Shown: positions 1 through 4,851, counted from the first letter of the stretch. The stretch is 6,805 bases of DNA from Nitrospira sp. (GCA_005116795.1 SWDL01000038.1:1-6805); one strand, 5' to 3'. A program made the numbers and translations. Notes: generated by a model from the letters alone, not told the origin.

Positions 1-63
1 CGGCTTGATCTCGAAGACATCCCCCGCCTCCACCCCGCCATGAATGATCCCCTGTCGGAGTAA
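1..63 (+). CDS. Possible C-terminal tail of a convergent plus-strand gene (partial)
   Basis: Frame 1 of the plus strand is open from the window edge to a TAA at 61-63 and reads RLDLEDIPRLHPAMNDPLSE, with mostly C or G at third codon positions and a natural-looking composition. It would end 16 bases from the stop of the minus-strand SmbP-like gene, so the two would be convergent. I do not recognise the family from 20 residues. The opposite strand of the same bases also gives a plausible peptide (IIHGGVEAGDVFEIKP), but that frame has no ATG, GTG or TTG start just after the SmbP stop. The plus-strand reading is therefore preferred with low certainty. Confidence 0.35.
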   Translation, partial: RLDLEDIPRLHPAMNDPLSE

Positions 64-79
64 AGTCCGCTTCCTTCTC

Positions 80-376
80 CTATTTGGGCGCGGTCTTGTG
101 TTCAGACTGCTCGGCATGCGTGAGAGACTCCTCCGCATGCTTGATCGCTTCCTTCGCATGTTGGAGCGCTTCCTTGGCATGCGCGTCGCCTGTGGCCTTG
201 ATGGACTCGTCGAGGTGGTGGATCGCCTCCTTGGCATGCTTGATCCCATCCTTGGCGTGCGTGATCACTTCCTGGGTATGGTCTTCGCTTTTCCCAGCCA
301 GCGACACCGCCGGCTGCATGCCCCCGACAAACATCAACACCGCTGCGATCATGACCATCGTGCCTGCTTGTTTCAT
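80..376 (-). CDS. smbP: SmbP-like small metal-binding periplasmic protein
   Basis: The product is 98 residues: an N-terminal signal peptide (about 1-27, Lys then a hydrophobic run, likely cut near SLA-G) followed by a low-complexity helix built from a roughly seven-residue unit of the form HAKEAIxH. His-Ala-(Lys/Glu) steps recur from about residue 32 to 92. Established knowledge: this architecture is that of SmbP, the small metal-binding protein of Nitrosomonas europaea, a periplasmic helical-bundle protein whose His-rich heptads bind Cu(II) and other divalent metals. The role here is inferred to be periplasmic metal buffering. The ATG at 374-376 is chosen because AAAGGAGGAGGG (381-392) lies just upstream. 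The frame stays open to 541, but that extension lacks a ribosome site and runs into the yceI end. It is the last gene of the minus-strand series, 146 bases after yceI, with no terminator seen beyond it. Confidence 0.85.
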   Translation of the reverse strand: MKQAGTMVMIAAVLMFVGGMQPAVSLAGKSEDHTQEVITHAKDGIKHAKEAIHHLDESIKATGDAHAKEALQHAKEAIKHAEESLTHAEQSEHKTAPK

Positions 377-380
377 GGAA

Positions 381-392
381 CCCTCCTCCTTT
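381..392 (-). promoter_or_regulatory. Ribosome binding site of the SmbP-like gene
   Basis: On the minus strand this reads AAAGGAGGAGGG, ending four bases before the ATG at 376, with the core AGGAGG about seven bases from it. It decides the start in favour of the short 98-residue reading with a proper signal peptide over a 153-residue extension. Confidence 0.75.
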
Positions 393-522
393 GTGTGAGT
401 GAACGGCCGCCTGCGGTTACATGGCTTGTGCCCTATCACGCGGTCGGCAAGACGAGGATCATCCCGGGCAACAGGAGATTCACTCCGCGCCGAGGCTACC
501 TCATCGGACTCGCTCCCGGCGG

Positions 523-1128
523 TTACGGCTGTTTGATGCACTCAATCTCCAATCTGATCTCGACGTCGTCTCCGACCGCCACCCCGCCGTTATCCAAGAG
601 CTTGTTCCAGACCATGCCGAAGTCCTTGCGGTTGATTTTTCCCTGGGCGGAAAAGCCCGCCCGTGTGAGGCCGCGCGGATCTTTGGGCAGCACGCCGTTG
701 AAGGTTCCCGTCAACACGATCTCCTTGGTCACACCGAGTAAGGTCAGATCGCCTTTCGCCACATACAGATCGCCTTGCTTCGCGTAGGTGGTCATACGGT
801 AGATCATGGTAGGATGTTTCTCGACGTTGAAGAAGTCGGGGCTTCTCAGGTGGGTATCGCGCTTCTCCTGGTTCGTATTGATGGACGCCGTCTTGATGAC
901 GGCCTCGATGGCCTTGACGGTCTTCGTCTCCGGGTCCATGTCGATCAATCCGGTGTAGTCCGTGAACCGCCCGGTCGTCTTGGCCACCACCATGTGCGCC
1001 ACGCTGAACCCGATGATCGTATGGTCTGAATCGACGGTGTAGCGCTCCGCCGCGGCCGGCCTGGACCACGCACCGACGAGAATGCTTGCGGCGATGACGA
1101 CCAATGAAGAGAGAACTCTGGGGTGCAT
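523..1128 (-). CDS. yceI: YceI-family periplasmic protein
   Basis: The product is 201 residues, typical for YceI. A signal peptide spans about residues 1-28 (hydrophobic core, then PAAA-E as cleavage site). Family signatures follow: the mature protein opens with YTVDSDHTIIGFSVAHM (30-46), then the A-S-I-N-T-N to R-D-x-H-L-R-S-P-D-F-F block (81-100), a GDLTLLGVTKEI strand (126-137) and GFSAQGKINRKDFGM (158-172). Established knowledge: YceI proteins are lipocalin-like beta-barrels that bind long isoprenoid or polyprenol lipids, are exported, and are often induced by stress. Here it probably acts in the periplasm as a lipid or quinone-type ligand binder; the actual ligand is unknown. The frame is open to a TTG at 1149, but the ATG at 1126-1128 has AAGGA (1136-1140) seven bases upstream and gives a clean signal peptide. 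It sits 49 bases after the P460-like gene and is probably co-transcribed with it. Confidence 0.92.
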   Translation of the reverse strand: MHPRVLSSLVVIAASILVGAWSRPAAAERYTVDSDHTIIGFSVAHMVVAKTTGRFTDYTGLIDMDPETKTVKAIEAVIKTASINTNQEKRDTHLRSPDFFNVEKHPTMIYRMTTYAKQGDLYVAKGDLTLLGVTKEIVLTGTFNGVLPKDPRGLTRAGFSAQGKINRKDFGMVWNKLLDNGGVAVGDDVEIRLEIECIKQP

Positions 1129-1177
1129 GGGTGATTCCTTTCCGCTCAATGAATAGCTGATCCGACCACCTTCGTTT

Positions 1178-1750
1178 TCAGGCAGAGGTACGTTCCCGTT
1201 CGCACGCGCACGCCCTCATGACGCCCGCCGCCAGGAGCGACCCATCGGGCCGGTACATCGCAGAGGCCCACATCGCATGTTGGGCCGGCTCTACGCCAGG
1301 CGCATGCACATCCGCGTACTTTTCCATGACGAACACGGTGGAAAGTCGGTGACGCGAACGCGACGCGGGATGTCCCGTCGATCGGATGCGTAGAGACGCG
1401 GAGGAGGTTTCGACCACGAACACGGTCCCGGTGGAAAATGTCGGATCATGCCGGATCCCGGCGCTGTTGGGACGGACATAGTAAGTTGCCCTCTCCCGTT
1501 TTTCGGGGGAGGGCAGTTCTATGGTCATGCTCGGCCACTGTCGATAGTCCGCAGGGATGCGCACGGCGCGCGCCGAGGAAGCCCCTACGCATCGATTCAA
1601 CACGATCACCGCCCTCGCCAGAAGTCGAACGATCATGAGCGGCAGCGACGGAGCGGCAGGCACAGGACTGCGCGTCTCGCCGGTCGCTCGACGAAGCGTG
1701 CCGAGCGGTCGGACTCTCTCCTCAGATCGTTTCCTCATCGAAATTCTCAT
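1178..1750 (-). CDS. Degenerate cytochrome P460-like protein lacking a haem c motif
   Basis: The product is 190 residues. Residues 65-147 follow the layout of the intact P460 protein encoded at 2763-3311: IPADYRQWPS (65-74) matches FPAEYQTWPR, FSTGTVFVVET (105-115) matches FPDETTMVMEI, TVFVMEK (138-144) matches KVFVMSK, and WASAMYRPDG (161-170) matches WVFSAFGPDG. Beyond that the homology stops: where CxxCH is expected there is only R-A-C-A-C-E-R, and there is no Lys just before the FSTGT strand. It is therefore unlikely to hold covalent haem as written. The N-terminus has a 38-residue Arg-rich stretch before a weak hydrophobic segment (39-61, ASSARA as possible cleavage site). The start at 1750 is supported by an ATGA overlap with the preceding gene and GGGGGAG upstream. 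The Arg/Ser-rich middle (116-137) and the end may reflect decay or frameshift. A haem-free P460-fold protein is the alternative. Confidence 0.6.
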   Translation of the reverse strand: MRISMRKRSEERVRPLGTLRRATGETRSPVPAAPSLPLMIVRLLARAVIVLNRCVGASSARAVRIPADYRQWPSMTIELPSPEKRERATYYVRPNSAGIRHDPTFSTGTVFVVETSSASLRIRSTGHPASRSRHRLSTVFVMEKYADVHAPGVEPAQHAMWASAMYRPDGSLLAAGVMRACACERERTSA

Positions 1751-2289
1751 GGCGCTCCCCCCGCGTCCGACAGCAGCACTCTGGCGGTCTTGACGTTTCC
1801 CGAGAGCTCCATCCAGTAGCGCGGCCCGGCTTTGAGCTCATAGACGACGGTCTTAAACAGCGTCGAGCAGCCGGTCTGCATTTCGAAGGCCTGGGGTTCC
1901 AGACGCTCCTGGCCCGCCACCACTTCGATCCACAACGCCGTATCGGCGCTGATCCGATAGCGCCCATCCCGGGGGACTGCGATCGGCAAGAGCCCTGCAG
2001 AAGAACCGCTGCGCTTCGGCGTCACGGTCAGTGAGACGCCGTCCGCATTCAAGAATGTGATCGAGATCGGTTGGAGCCCCGGCATGATCGGCGCCACCTC
2101 CTCCCGCGTGGCCAGGCTCTTGACCGGACGGGAGGCTTGTTCCATGGCCGCCAGCTCCGCCCGGACATTCAGCGCATAGTCGGCGCAGCCGCCGCGCATC
2201 TCCTCCATGGGACGATGCGCCGGCTCGCCGAGCGCCTCAGTGATGCTCGTGACGACGAACACAAGCACCAAGCCGGCGACTCGATTCAT
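1747..2289 (-). CDS. Exported protein of unknown function
   Basis: The product is 180 residues with an N-terminal signal peptide (about 1-22, hydrophobic GLVLVFVVTSI, cut near ALG-E). The mature part has two Cys (35 and 141) that could form a disulfide, a short helical start (ADYALNVRAELAAME), then a beta-rich body with RDGRYRISADTALWIEVV (108-125), FEMQTGC (135-141) and a final strand ending near MELSGN (160-165). From memory this resembles a widespread family of secreted proteins of unknown function with a GRYRIS and LxLSG pattern; I cannot name it. The ATG at 2287-2289 is chosen because it overlaps the regulator's TGA as ATGA and has GAGGG ten bases upstream; an in-frame ATG at 2295 is also possible. 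Its own TGA overlaps the next gene's ATG by four bases, implying translational coupling with the P460-like gene. Confidence 0.8.
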   Translation of the reverse strand: MNRVAGLVLVFVVTSITEALGEPAHRPMEEMRGGCADYALNVRAELAAMEQASRPVKSLATREEVAPIMPGLQPISITFLNADGVSLTVTPKRSGSSAGLLPIAVPRDGRYRISADTALWIEVVAGQERLEPQAFEMQTGCSTLFKTVVYELKAGPRYWMELSGNVKTARVLLSDAGGAP

Positions 2290-2567
2290 GGCCATGAGGC
2301 CCTCGCACTCACCCTTGCCATTCCTCGATGTTGGCCGGGGCGAAGACCAGGCGTTTGTGTCGAGGAGCGAGCCGTCCTGGTCGCTTCATACTCATCCATC
2401 CGGTTTCCATCGACCAACGCGGTGAGCGACGCGTGAAACACGCGCAGGCTTCCCTTATTGAGCTTCGTGGCCTCCAATCGTCCTTCCTCGACCCATCGAT
2501 AGATCGTCCAGCGACTGACATTCAGCATCTGGGCGGCTTCGCCGACCCGCAATAGGTGCTTCTCCAT
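2286..2567 (-). CDS. MerR/excisionase-type helix-turn-helix DNA-binding protein
   Basis: The product is 93 residues. Residues 5-50 form a single small winged-helix domain of the excisionase/MerR-like kind: LLRVGEAAQMLNVSRWTIYRW (5-25) is a helix-turn-helix, followed by VEEGRLEATKLNKGSLRVFH (26-45) as the wing with the usual GRL-to-K-G-S-R pattern. Such proteins act as excisionases or small transcription regulators; no integrase is nearby, so local regulation of this operon is the more likely role (inference). The ATG at 2565-2567 is chosen for its AGGAGG (2575-2580) seven bases away. After about residue 61 the composition becomes unlike the rest (Thr/Arg/Ser/Gln), while the +1 frame gives a more natural ending, so a frameshift is suspected. 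Its TGA overlaps the next gene as ATGA. Confidence 0.85.
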   Translation of the reverse strand: MEKHLLRVGEAAQMLNVSRWTIYRWVEEGRLEATKLNKGSLRVFHASLTALVDGNRMDEYEATRTARSSTQTPGLRPGQHRGMARVSARASWP

Positions 2568-2574
2568 GGGTCCA

Positions 2575-2580
2575 CCTCCT
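2575..2580 (-). promoter_or_regulatory. Ribosome binding site of the HTH regulator
   Basis: A perfect AGGAGG on the minus strand lies seven bases before the ATG at 2567. It fixes the start at MEKHLLRVGEAA and excludes an in-frame upstream start that would add a Pro-rich 17-residue extension. Confidence 0.75.
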
Positions 2581-2605
2581 GAATGACTCGGTGTTGGCGG
2601 TGGGC

Positions 2606-2639
2606 GGGGGCGGGGCATTGCGGTCCGCTCCCCGCCCCC
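2606..2639 (-). repeat. Strong GC-rich hairpin in the leader of the HTH gene
   Basis: Perfect 10-bp arms GGGGGCGGGG (2606-2615) and CCCCGCCCCC (2630-2639) enclose a 14-base loop, which itself contains a GCGG/CCGC mini-stem. It lies in the 195-base spacer after the P460 stop and before the regulator. There is no T-run on either side, so it is not a canonical intrinsic terminator. It could stabilise the 3' end of the upstream message, attenuate read-through, or mark a processing point. Confidence 0.65.
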
Positions 2640-2667
2640 CTGCCGGAACGCACAAGAGGGGAGTGTC

Positions 2668-2684
2668 TTGTATCCGTTGTATCC
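2668..2684. repeat. Tandem 8-bp direct repeat, 9-bp period
   Basis: The plus strand reads TTGTATCC G TTGTATCC: two identical 8-mers with a one-base spacer. It lies between the P460 stop and the hairpin ahead of the HTH gene. Adjacent half-sites with about one helical turn or less of spacing are compatible with a binding site for a small DNA-binding protein such as the one encoded next door (inference only). Confidence 0.5.
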
Positions 2685-2762
2685 CGGCCCACCATGCGGT
2701 CCTTCTTCCCAAGACGTCTGGTCGCGCGCGTCCGCCCGACCTGACCGTTGCTCTGCAATGCT

Positions 2763-3311
2763 TCAGCGCTTCATCCTGGCTTCAAAATACTCGTCATACC
2801 GGTGGACAAAATCTTTTTGTGCCAATGGCGCATGGCAGGCCCGGCACTTGGTGAAGTCTTCCGCGAGCGGCTTGCCGTCCGGCCCGAAGGCCGAAAAGAC
2901 CCACGCGCCGTTTTTCAGATGGTCCGGCGCGTCCTGGCCCCATCCTTGTTTCTTGCTCATGACGAAGACTTTGGCCAGTTTGTCTTTGGCGAGTTTTCCG
3001 TCGGAGGATTTGTCGAGTTCGCCTGAAGCGGATTCTTTCGCCTTGTAAATTTCCATGACCATCGTCGTCTCGTCAGGGAACATCTCTCCCGGTTTCGCCT
3101 TGGCCCCGGTCGGGTTGAGATAGATATCCCGCACCTGCTTCGTGTCCACTTTGTCGATATTCGTCAGGAAGCGCGGCCAGGTCTGATACTCGGCGGGGAA
3201 CGGCAGCTCCCCGTCTCGAGGGAGCCCGCTTGCCGAAAGATTCGCGCTCATCGCCGCCACGCCGCATCCCCAGAGCAGCGCCGCACTGATCAACACCGTC
3301 CGTCGCCTCAT
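2763..3311 (-). CDS. Cytochrome P460-family c-type haem protein
   Basis: The product is 182 residues. A signal peptide spans about 1-23 (MRRRTVLISAALLWGC start, export to the periplasm). The P460 domain follows: LPFPAEYQTWPRF (36-48), RDIYLNPTGAKAKPGEMFPDET (61-82), MVMEIYK (84-90), KVFVMSK (114-120), GAWVFSAFGPDGKPL (135-149) and the haem c motif CRACH (156-160) followed by DFVHRY. Established knowledge: cytochromes P460 carry a haem cross-linked to a Lys and oxidise hydroxylamine or NO-related species; relatives (cytochrome c'-beta) lack the Lys and bind NO. Here Lys 71 or 73, just before GEMF, is the candidate cross-link residue, by eye only. Substrate is therefore uncertain. The start is backed by CCTCCTT (plus strand, 3318-3324), i.e. 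AAGGAGG six bases upstream. It lies 40 bases after the HMA-like gene, in the same orientation. Confidence 0.88.
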   Translation of the reverse strand: MRRRTVLISAALLWGCGVAAMSANLSASGLPRDGELPFPAEYQTWPRFLTNIDKVDTKQVRDIYLNPTGAKAKPGEMFPDETTMVMEIYKAKESASGELDKSSDGKLAKDKLAKVFVMSKKQGWGQDAPDHLKNGAWVFSAFGPDGKPLAEDFTKCRACHAPLAQKDFVHRYDEYFEARMKR

Positions 3312-3351
3312 GCGAAACCTCCTTGTGATTTGCCCCTTGTCATGCGAACCG

Positions 3352-3660
3352 CTATTTCATCGCCTGCGCCGTACAGTGCCACCCGTCCCCCTTGACTCCA
3401 TTTACGGCATGCGCGAGTTGATCCGGCTTCGTCTTATCGCCCTCGGAGGTCACCACCGCATGACCTTTCATGCTTTTGAGATCGACCTCCTTCACACCGG
3501 GAACTTTCTTCAACGCCTCCGATACCTCATCCAGATAGGCATCGCAGAAATTGCCGCCGAGCTTCAACGTCACCTTCTGCTCGCCGGCGAATCCCGTCCC
3601 AACCCCTGCTCCAACGATCGTCACCAGGCTGATGATCACTGCCGTCACGATGCGTTTCAT
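3352..3660 (-). CDS. Exported HMA/MerP-like protein with a single-Cys loop
   Basis: The product is 102 residues. A signal peptide occupies about 1-26 (MKRIV, then AVIISLVTIVGAGVG, cut near GFA-G). The mature part (28-102) has the babbab order of a heavy-metal-associated domain: strand VTLKLGG, loop NFCDAY, helix LDEVSEALKKV, strand GVKEVDLKSMKGHAVVTSE, helix PDQLAHAVNGV, and a final GDGWHCTAQ. MerP and CopZ have a GMxCxxC loop; this one has G-G-N-F-C-D-A with one Cys (39) and a second Cys (96) after a Trp near the C-terminus. Metal transfer or sensing in the periplasm is a reasonable guess. The ATG at 3658-3660 is chosen for AGGAGGG (3668-3674) seven bases upstream; the frame stays open further but loses the signal peptide. 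It is a paralogue of the gene at 3741-4094 and lies 80 bases after it. Confidence 0.82.
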   Translation of the reverse strand: MKRIVTAVIISLVTIVGAGVGTGFAGEQKVTLKLGGNFCDAYLDEVSEALKKVPGVKEVDLKSMKGHAVVTSEGDKTKPDQLAHAVNGVKGDGWHCTAQAMK

Positions 3661-3667
3661 TTCTGCT

Positions 3668-3674
3668 CCCTCCT
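3668..3674 (-). promoter_or_regulatory. Ribosome binding site of the downstream HMA-like gene
   Basis: AGGAGGG on the minus strand, seven bases before the ATG at 3660. It rules out the long in-frame extension that overlaps the neighbouring HMA-like gene. Confidence 0.7.
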
Positions 3675-3685
3675 GTTGATGACTC

Positions 3686-3702
3686 GGCTCACGGGTTGAG
3701 CC
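3686..3702. repeat. Small hairpin between the two HMA-like genes
   Basis: GGCTCA (3686-3691) and TGAGCC (3697-3702) form a perfect 6-bp stem with a five-base loop in the 80-base spacer. Nearby the minus strand carries repeated GAACG words. No T-run follows, so it does not look like a terminator. Confidence 0.4.
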
Positions 3703-3740
3703 TTCGTTCATGGTTCCGCGTTCACCGTTCATCGCTTCCC

Positions 3741-4094
3741 TCACCCTCCCCGATCCACCCAGGCCTTGCAGCCCCAGCCCATCGCCAGGGCGCGCTCGAC
3801 GGCGTCGGCAAAGGCCTCCGGCTGAGCCGATCCCACCTGATAGCGCACCAGCACCGTGCCGTGTTGATTGAGAAACTCCACGGCCTGGATCTCTGAAAAC
3901 CGGGTGAGGGCCCGCTGGACGTCCGAGCGGTGGTATTCGCACATCCGCCCGCCGATCTGGACGATCACTTCCTGCTCGTCCGATGAGGCCGTCCGCGATG
4001 TGGCCTCATCACTCTCCGCAGCCCGGACGAGTCCGACGAGCTGGAGCAGCGATAGCATGATTGCGAACCAGCCGACCACGGTGTTCCTGTTCAT
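3741..4094 (-). CDS. Exported HMA/MerP-like protein with a single-Cys loop, first of the pair
   Basis: The product is 117 residues. The hydrophobic N-terminus (8-24, GWFAIMLSLLQLVGLV, then RAA-E) is a signal peptide or anchor, followed by a short acidic Ser/Thr linker (27-41). The domain at 42-117 has VIVQIGG, the loop R-M-C-E-Y-H (Cys 52, His 55), helix SDVQRALTRF, strands around AVEFLNQHGTVLVRYQV, helix EAFADAVERALAM, and a closing GWGCKAWV with Cys 109. It aligns by eye with the 3352-3660 product across the whole domain, including the GG-x-x-C loop and the GWxC end. Classic HMA proteins have CxxC in the loop, so metal preference cannot be assumed. The ATG at 4092-4094 is chosen for AAAGGGAGG (4099-4107) and the signal peptide; the longer frame to 4253 runs through hairpin DNA. 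This gene heads the envelope operon. Confidence 0.8.
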   Translation of the reverse strand: MNRNTVVGWFAIMLSLLQLVGLVRAAESDEATSRTASSDEQEVIVQIGGRMCEYHRSDVQRALTRFSEIQAVEFLNQHGTVLVRYQVGSAQPEAFADAVERALAMGWGCKAWVDRGG

Positions 4095-4140
4095 GAATCC
4101 TCCCTTTCTTCCCTGTCCTCTCTCCTGGATGCGCACCCAT

Positions 4141-4165
4141 TCCCGGAGGACCATGTCCTCCGGGA
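4141..4165. repeat. Perfect 11-bp inverted repeat upstream of the HMA-like operon
   Basis: TCCCGGAGGAC (4141-4151) and its exact reverse complement (4155-4165) flank a 3-base centre. It lies 46 bases ahead of the first HMA-like start and directly downstream of the terminator-like element at 4170-4216. No T-run follows on the minus strand, so it may be an operator or a leader-RNA hairpin rather than a terminator. Confidence 0.65.
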
Positions 4166-4169
4166 GTCG

Positions 4170-4216
4170 AAAAAACCCGGGGTGGAAGCTCACGGGAGGG
4201 CAAGCCGGCACCCCGG
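4170..4216 (-). terminator. Intrinsic terminator-like element ahead of the HMA-like operon
   Basis: Read on the minus strand, arm CCGGGGTG (4216-4209), a 24-base loop and arm CACCCCGG (4184-4177) form a perfect 8-bp GC stem, followed after one base by six Ts (4175-4170). This is a rho-independent terminator pattern with an unusually long loop. Since the upstream gene already has a terminator at 4364-4385, this one could act on a transcript that starts between the two, i.e. as an attenuator in the leader of the HMA-like operon (inference). Confidence 0.5.
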
Positions 4217-4316
4217 TCGGTCCGGGAAAGGAGGCCATCCGAACCCGGACCAAAGTTCAAAAACTCCTCACGCAGACGCGATGGCTTGACCCAGAACCTC
4301 GCCTGGATCGCACCGA

Positions 4317-4338
4317 CCCCTGTGTGCGCCCACAGGGG
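4317..4338. repeat. Perfect 8-bp inverted repeat in the intergenic region
   Basis: CCCCTGTG (4317-4324) and CACAGGGG (4331-4338) with a six-base loop. It is part of the 293-base non-coding stretch 4095-4387, in which I see hairpins but no convincing gene and no clear sigma-70 promoter. Confidence 0.5.
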
Positions 4339-4346
4339 GGCAGATG

Positions 4347-4357
4347 ACTGTCACAGT
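4347..4357. promoter_or_regulatory. Short palindrome ACTGTcACAGT, possible operator
   Basis: A perfect 5-bp dyad with one central base, in the context TGACTGTCACAGTGATGAC. It lies between the terminator of the membrane-protein gene and the leader of the HMA-like operon, where a regulator site would be expected. No specific regulator is recognised. Confidence 0.3.
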
Positions 4358-4363
4358 GATGAC

Positions 4364-4385
4364 GAAAATTCGGCGGAAACGCCGA
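4364..4385 (-). terminator. Intrinsic terminator of the small membrane-protein gene
   Basis: On the minus strand, two bases after the TAA at 4388-4390, the stem TCGGCG/CGCCGA (4385-4380 and 4375-4370) closes a TTTC loop and is followed by AATTTTC. The stem is short and the T-run modest, but the position directly after the stop supports it. Confidence 0.6.
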
Positions 4386-4387
4386 GT

Positions 4388-4759
4388 TTAGAAGTACCCG
4401 AGAGGCGGACCGCGGAGATGCAGAAGTCCTATCGGCAGAATTGAGACAGCGAAGAACAGGGGAAGAGGATGAGCGAGCGCGACCGACTGAGCGTATCGGC
4501 CGTCCGGCGCCGACAAGAGGCCGGCGCCGACATTGGCCTGGCAAGCCCAGAGACAAAGCGCCGAATGGGCCGACTGATCGCCTTGCTGATGATGGGCGTG
4601 CGTGGGAGTCGCCTGGCCGAACGCACAGGCCACGGCCAGGACCATGACCGCCGCATAGACGGCGACCATGACCCCGCCGGTCGTCTGGAGCATCCTCCTA
4701 TGCGTCATGCCGATCATCATGATGAGCGTCTCACCCGTCCTGCGAAGAACGTCATTCAT
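4388..4759 (-). CDS. Small His/Cys-containing membrane protein, unknown function
   Basis: The product is 123 residues. A hydrophobic segment at about 29-49 (GVMVAVYAAVMVLAVACAFGQA) may be a signal anchor or cleaved signal. It is followed by a His- and Cys-containing stretch THAHHQQGDQSAHSALCLWAC (53-73) with four His and two Cys (69, 73), and a second hydrophobic segment at about 97-114 (HPLPLFFAVSILPIGLLH). This layout resembles small membrane proteins found near copper or zinc/cadmium resistance genes, but I cannot name a family. A role in binding metal at the periplasmic face is inference from the His/Cys cluster. The start is uncertain: the ATG at 4759 has only GGGTGA upstream, and in-frame ATGs at residues 14, 15 and 18 are alternatives that would leave the hydrophobic segment close to the N-terminus. 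An intrinsic terminator follows the stop. Confidence 0.65.
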   Translation of the reverse strand: MNDVLRRTGETLIMMIGMTHRRMLQTTGGVMVAVYAAVMVLAVACAFGQATPTHAHHQQGDQSAHSALCLWACQANVGAGLLSAPDGRYAQSVALAHPLPLFFAVSILPIGLLHLRGPPLGYF

Positions 4760-4851
4760 AGCGGATTCACCCAGGCTTGTCTACCGATGGATGCCCGCGG
4801 ATGCTACAGTCGCGTGGTTACTCCGGTCATCGGCTACTCGCGATGAATGAC
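4751..4851. repeat. Near-perfect 13-bp inverted repeat around the gap 4764-4838
   Basis: GTCATTCATAGCG (4751-4763) and CGCGATGAATGAC (4839-4851) are reverse complements at 12 of 13 positions, 75 bases apart. The left copy overlaps the start codon of the membrane-protein gene. The rest of the 4760-4898 spacer shows no gene and no clear promoter. Confidence 0.4.

Noticed and set aside
1..79. Minus-strand reading IIHGGVEAGDVFEIKP as the start of another gene after SmbP
   Set aside because: No start codon lies in that frame after the SmbP stop; the ATG in this stretch gives an Arg-rich peptide. The plus-strand tail with its TAA is slightly better, so only that was listed.
407..416. CCGC-CT-GCGG dyad between yceI and the SmbP-like gene
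   Set aside because: A four-base stem with a two-base loop and no T-run is expected by chance in GC-rich DNA.
377..541. Extension of the SmbP-like frame to an ATG at 541
   Set aside because: It would overlap the yceI end, lose the N-terminal signal peptide and ignore the strong AGGAGG at 381-392.
44..787. Long open frame on the plus strand (247 codons) opposite the SmbP-like and yceI genes
   Set aside because: It mirrors the His-repeat gene and part of yceI, has Arg/Leu-rich repetitive composition and no ribosome site; the minus-strand genes have recognised families.
3661..3942. Long upstream extension of the HMA-like frame
   Set aside because: It overlaps the other HMA-like gene in a different frame with Gly/Arg-rich composition, and the internal ATG at 3660 has a good ribosome site and signal peptide.
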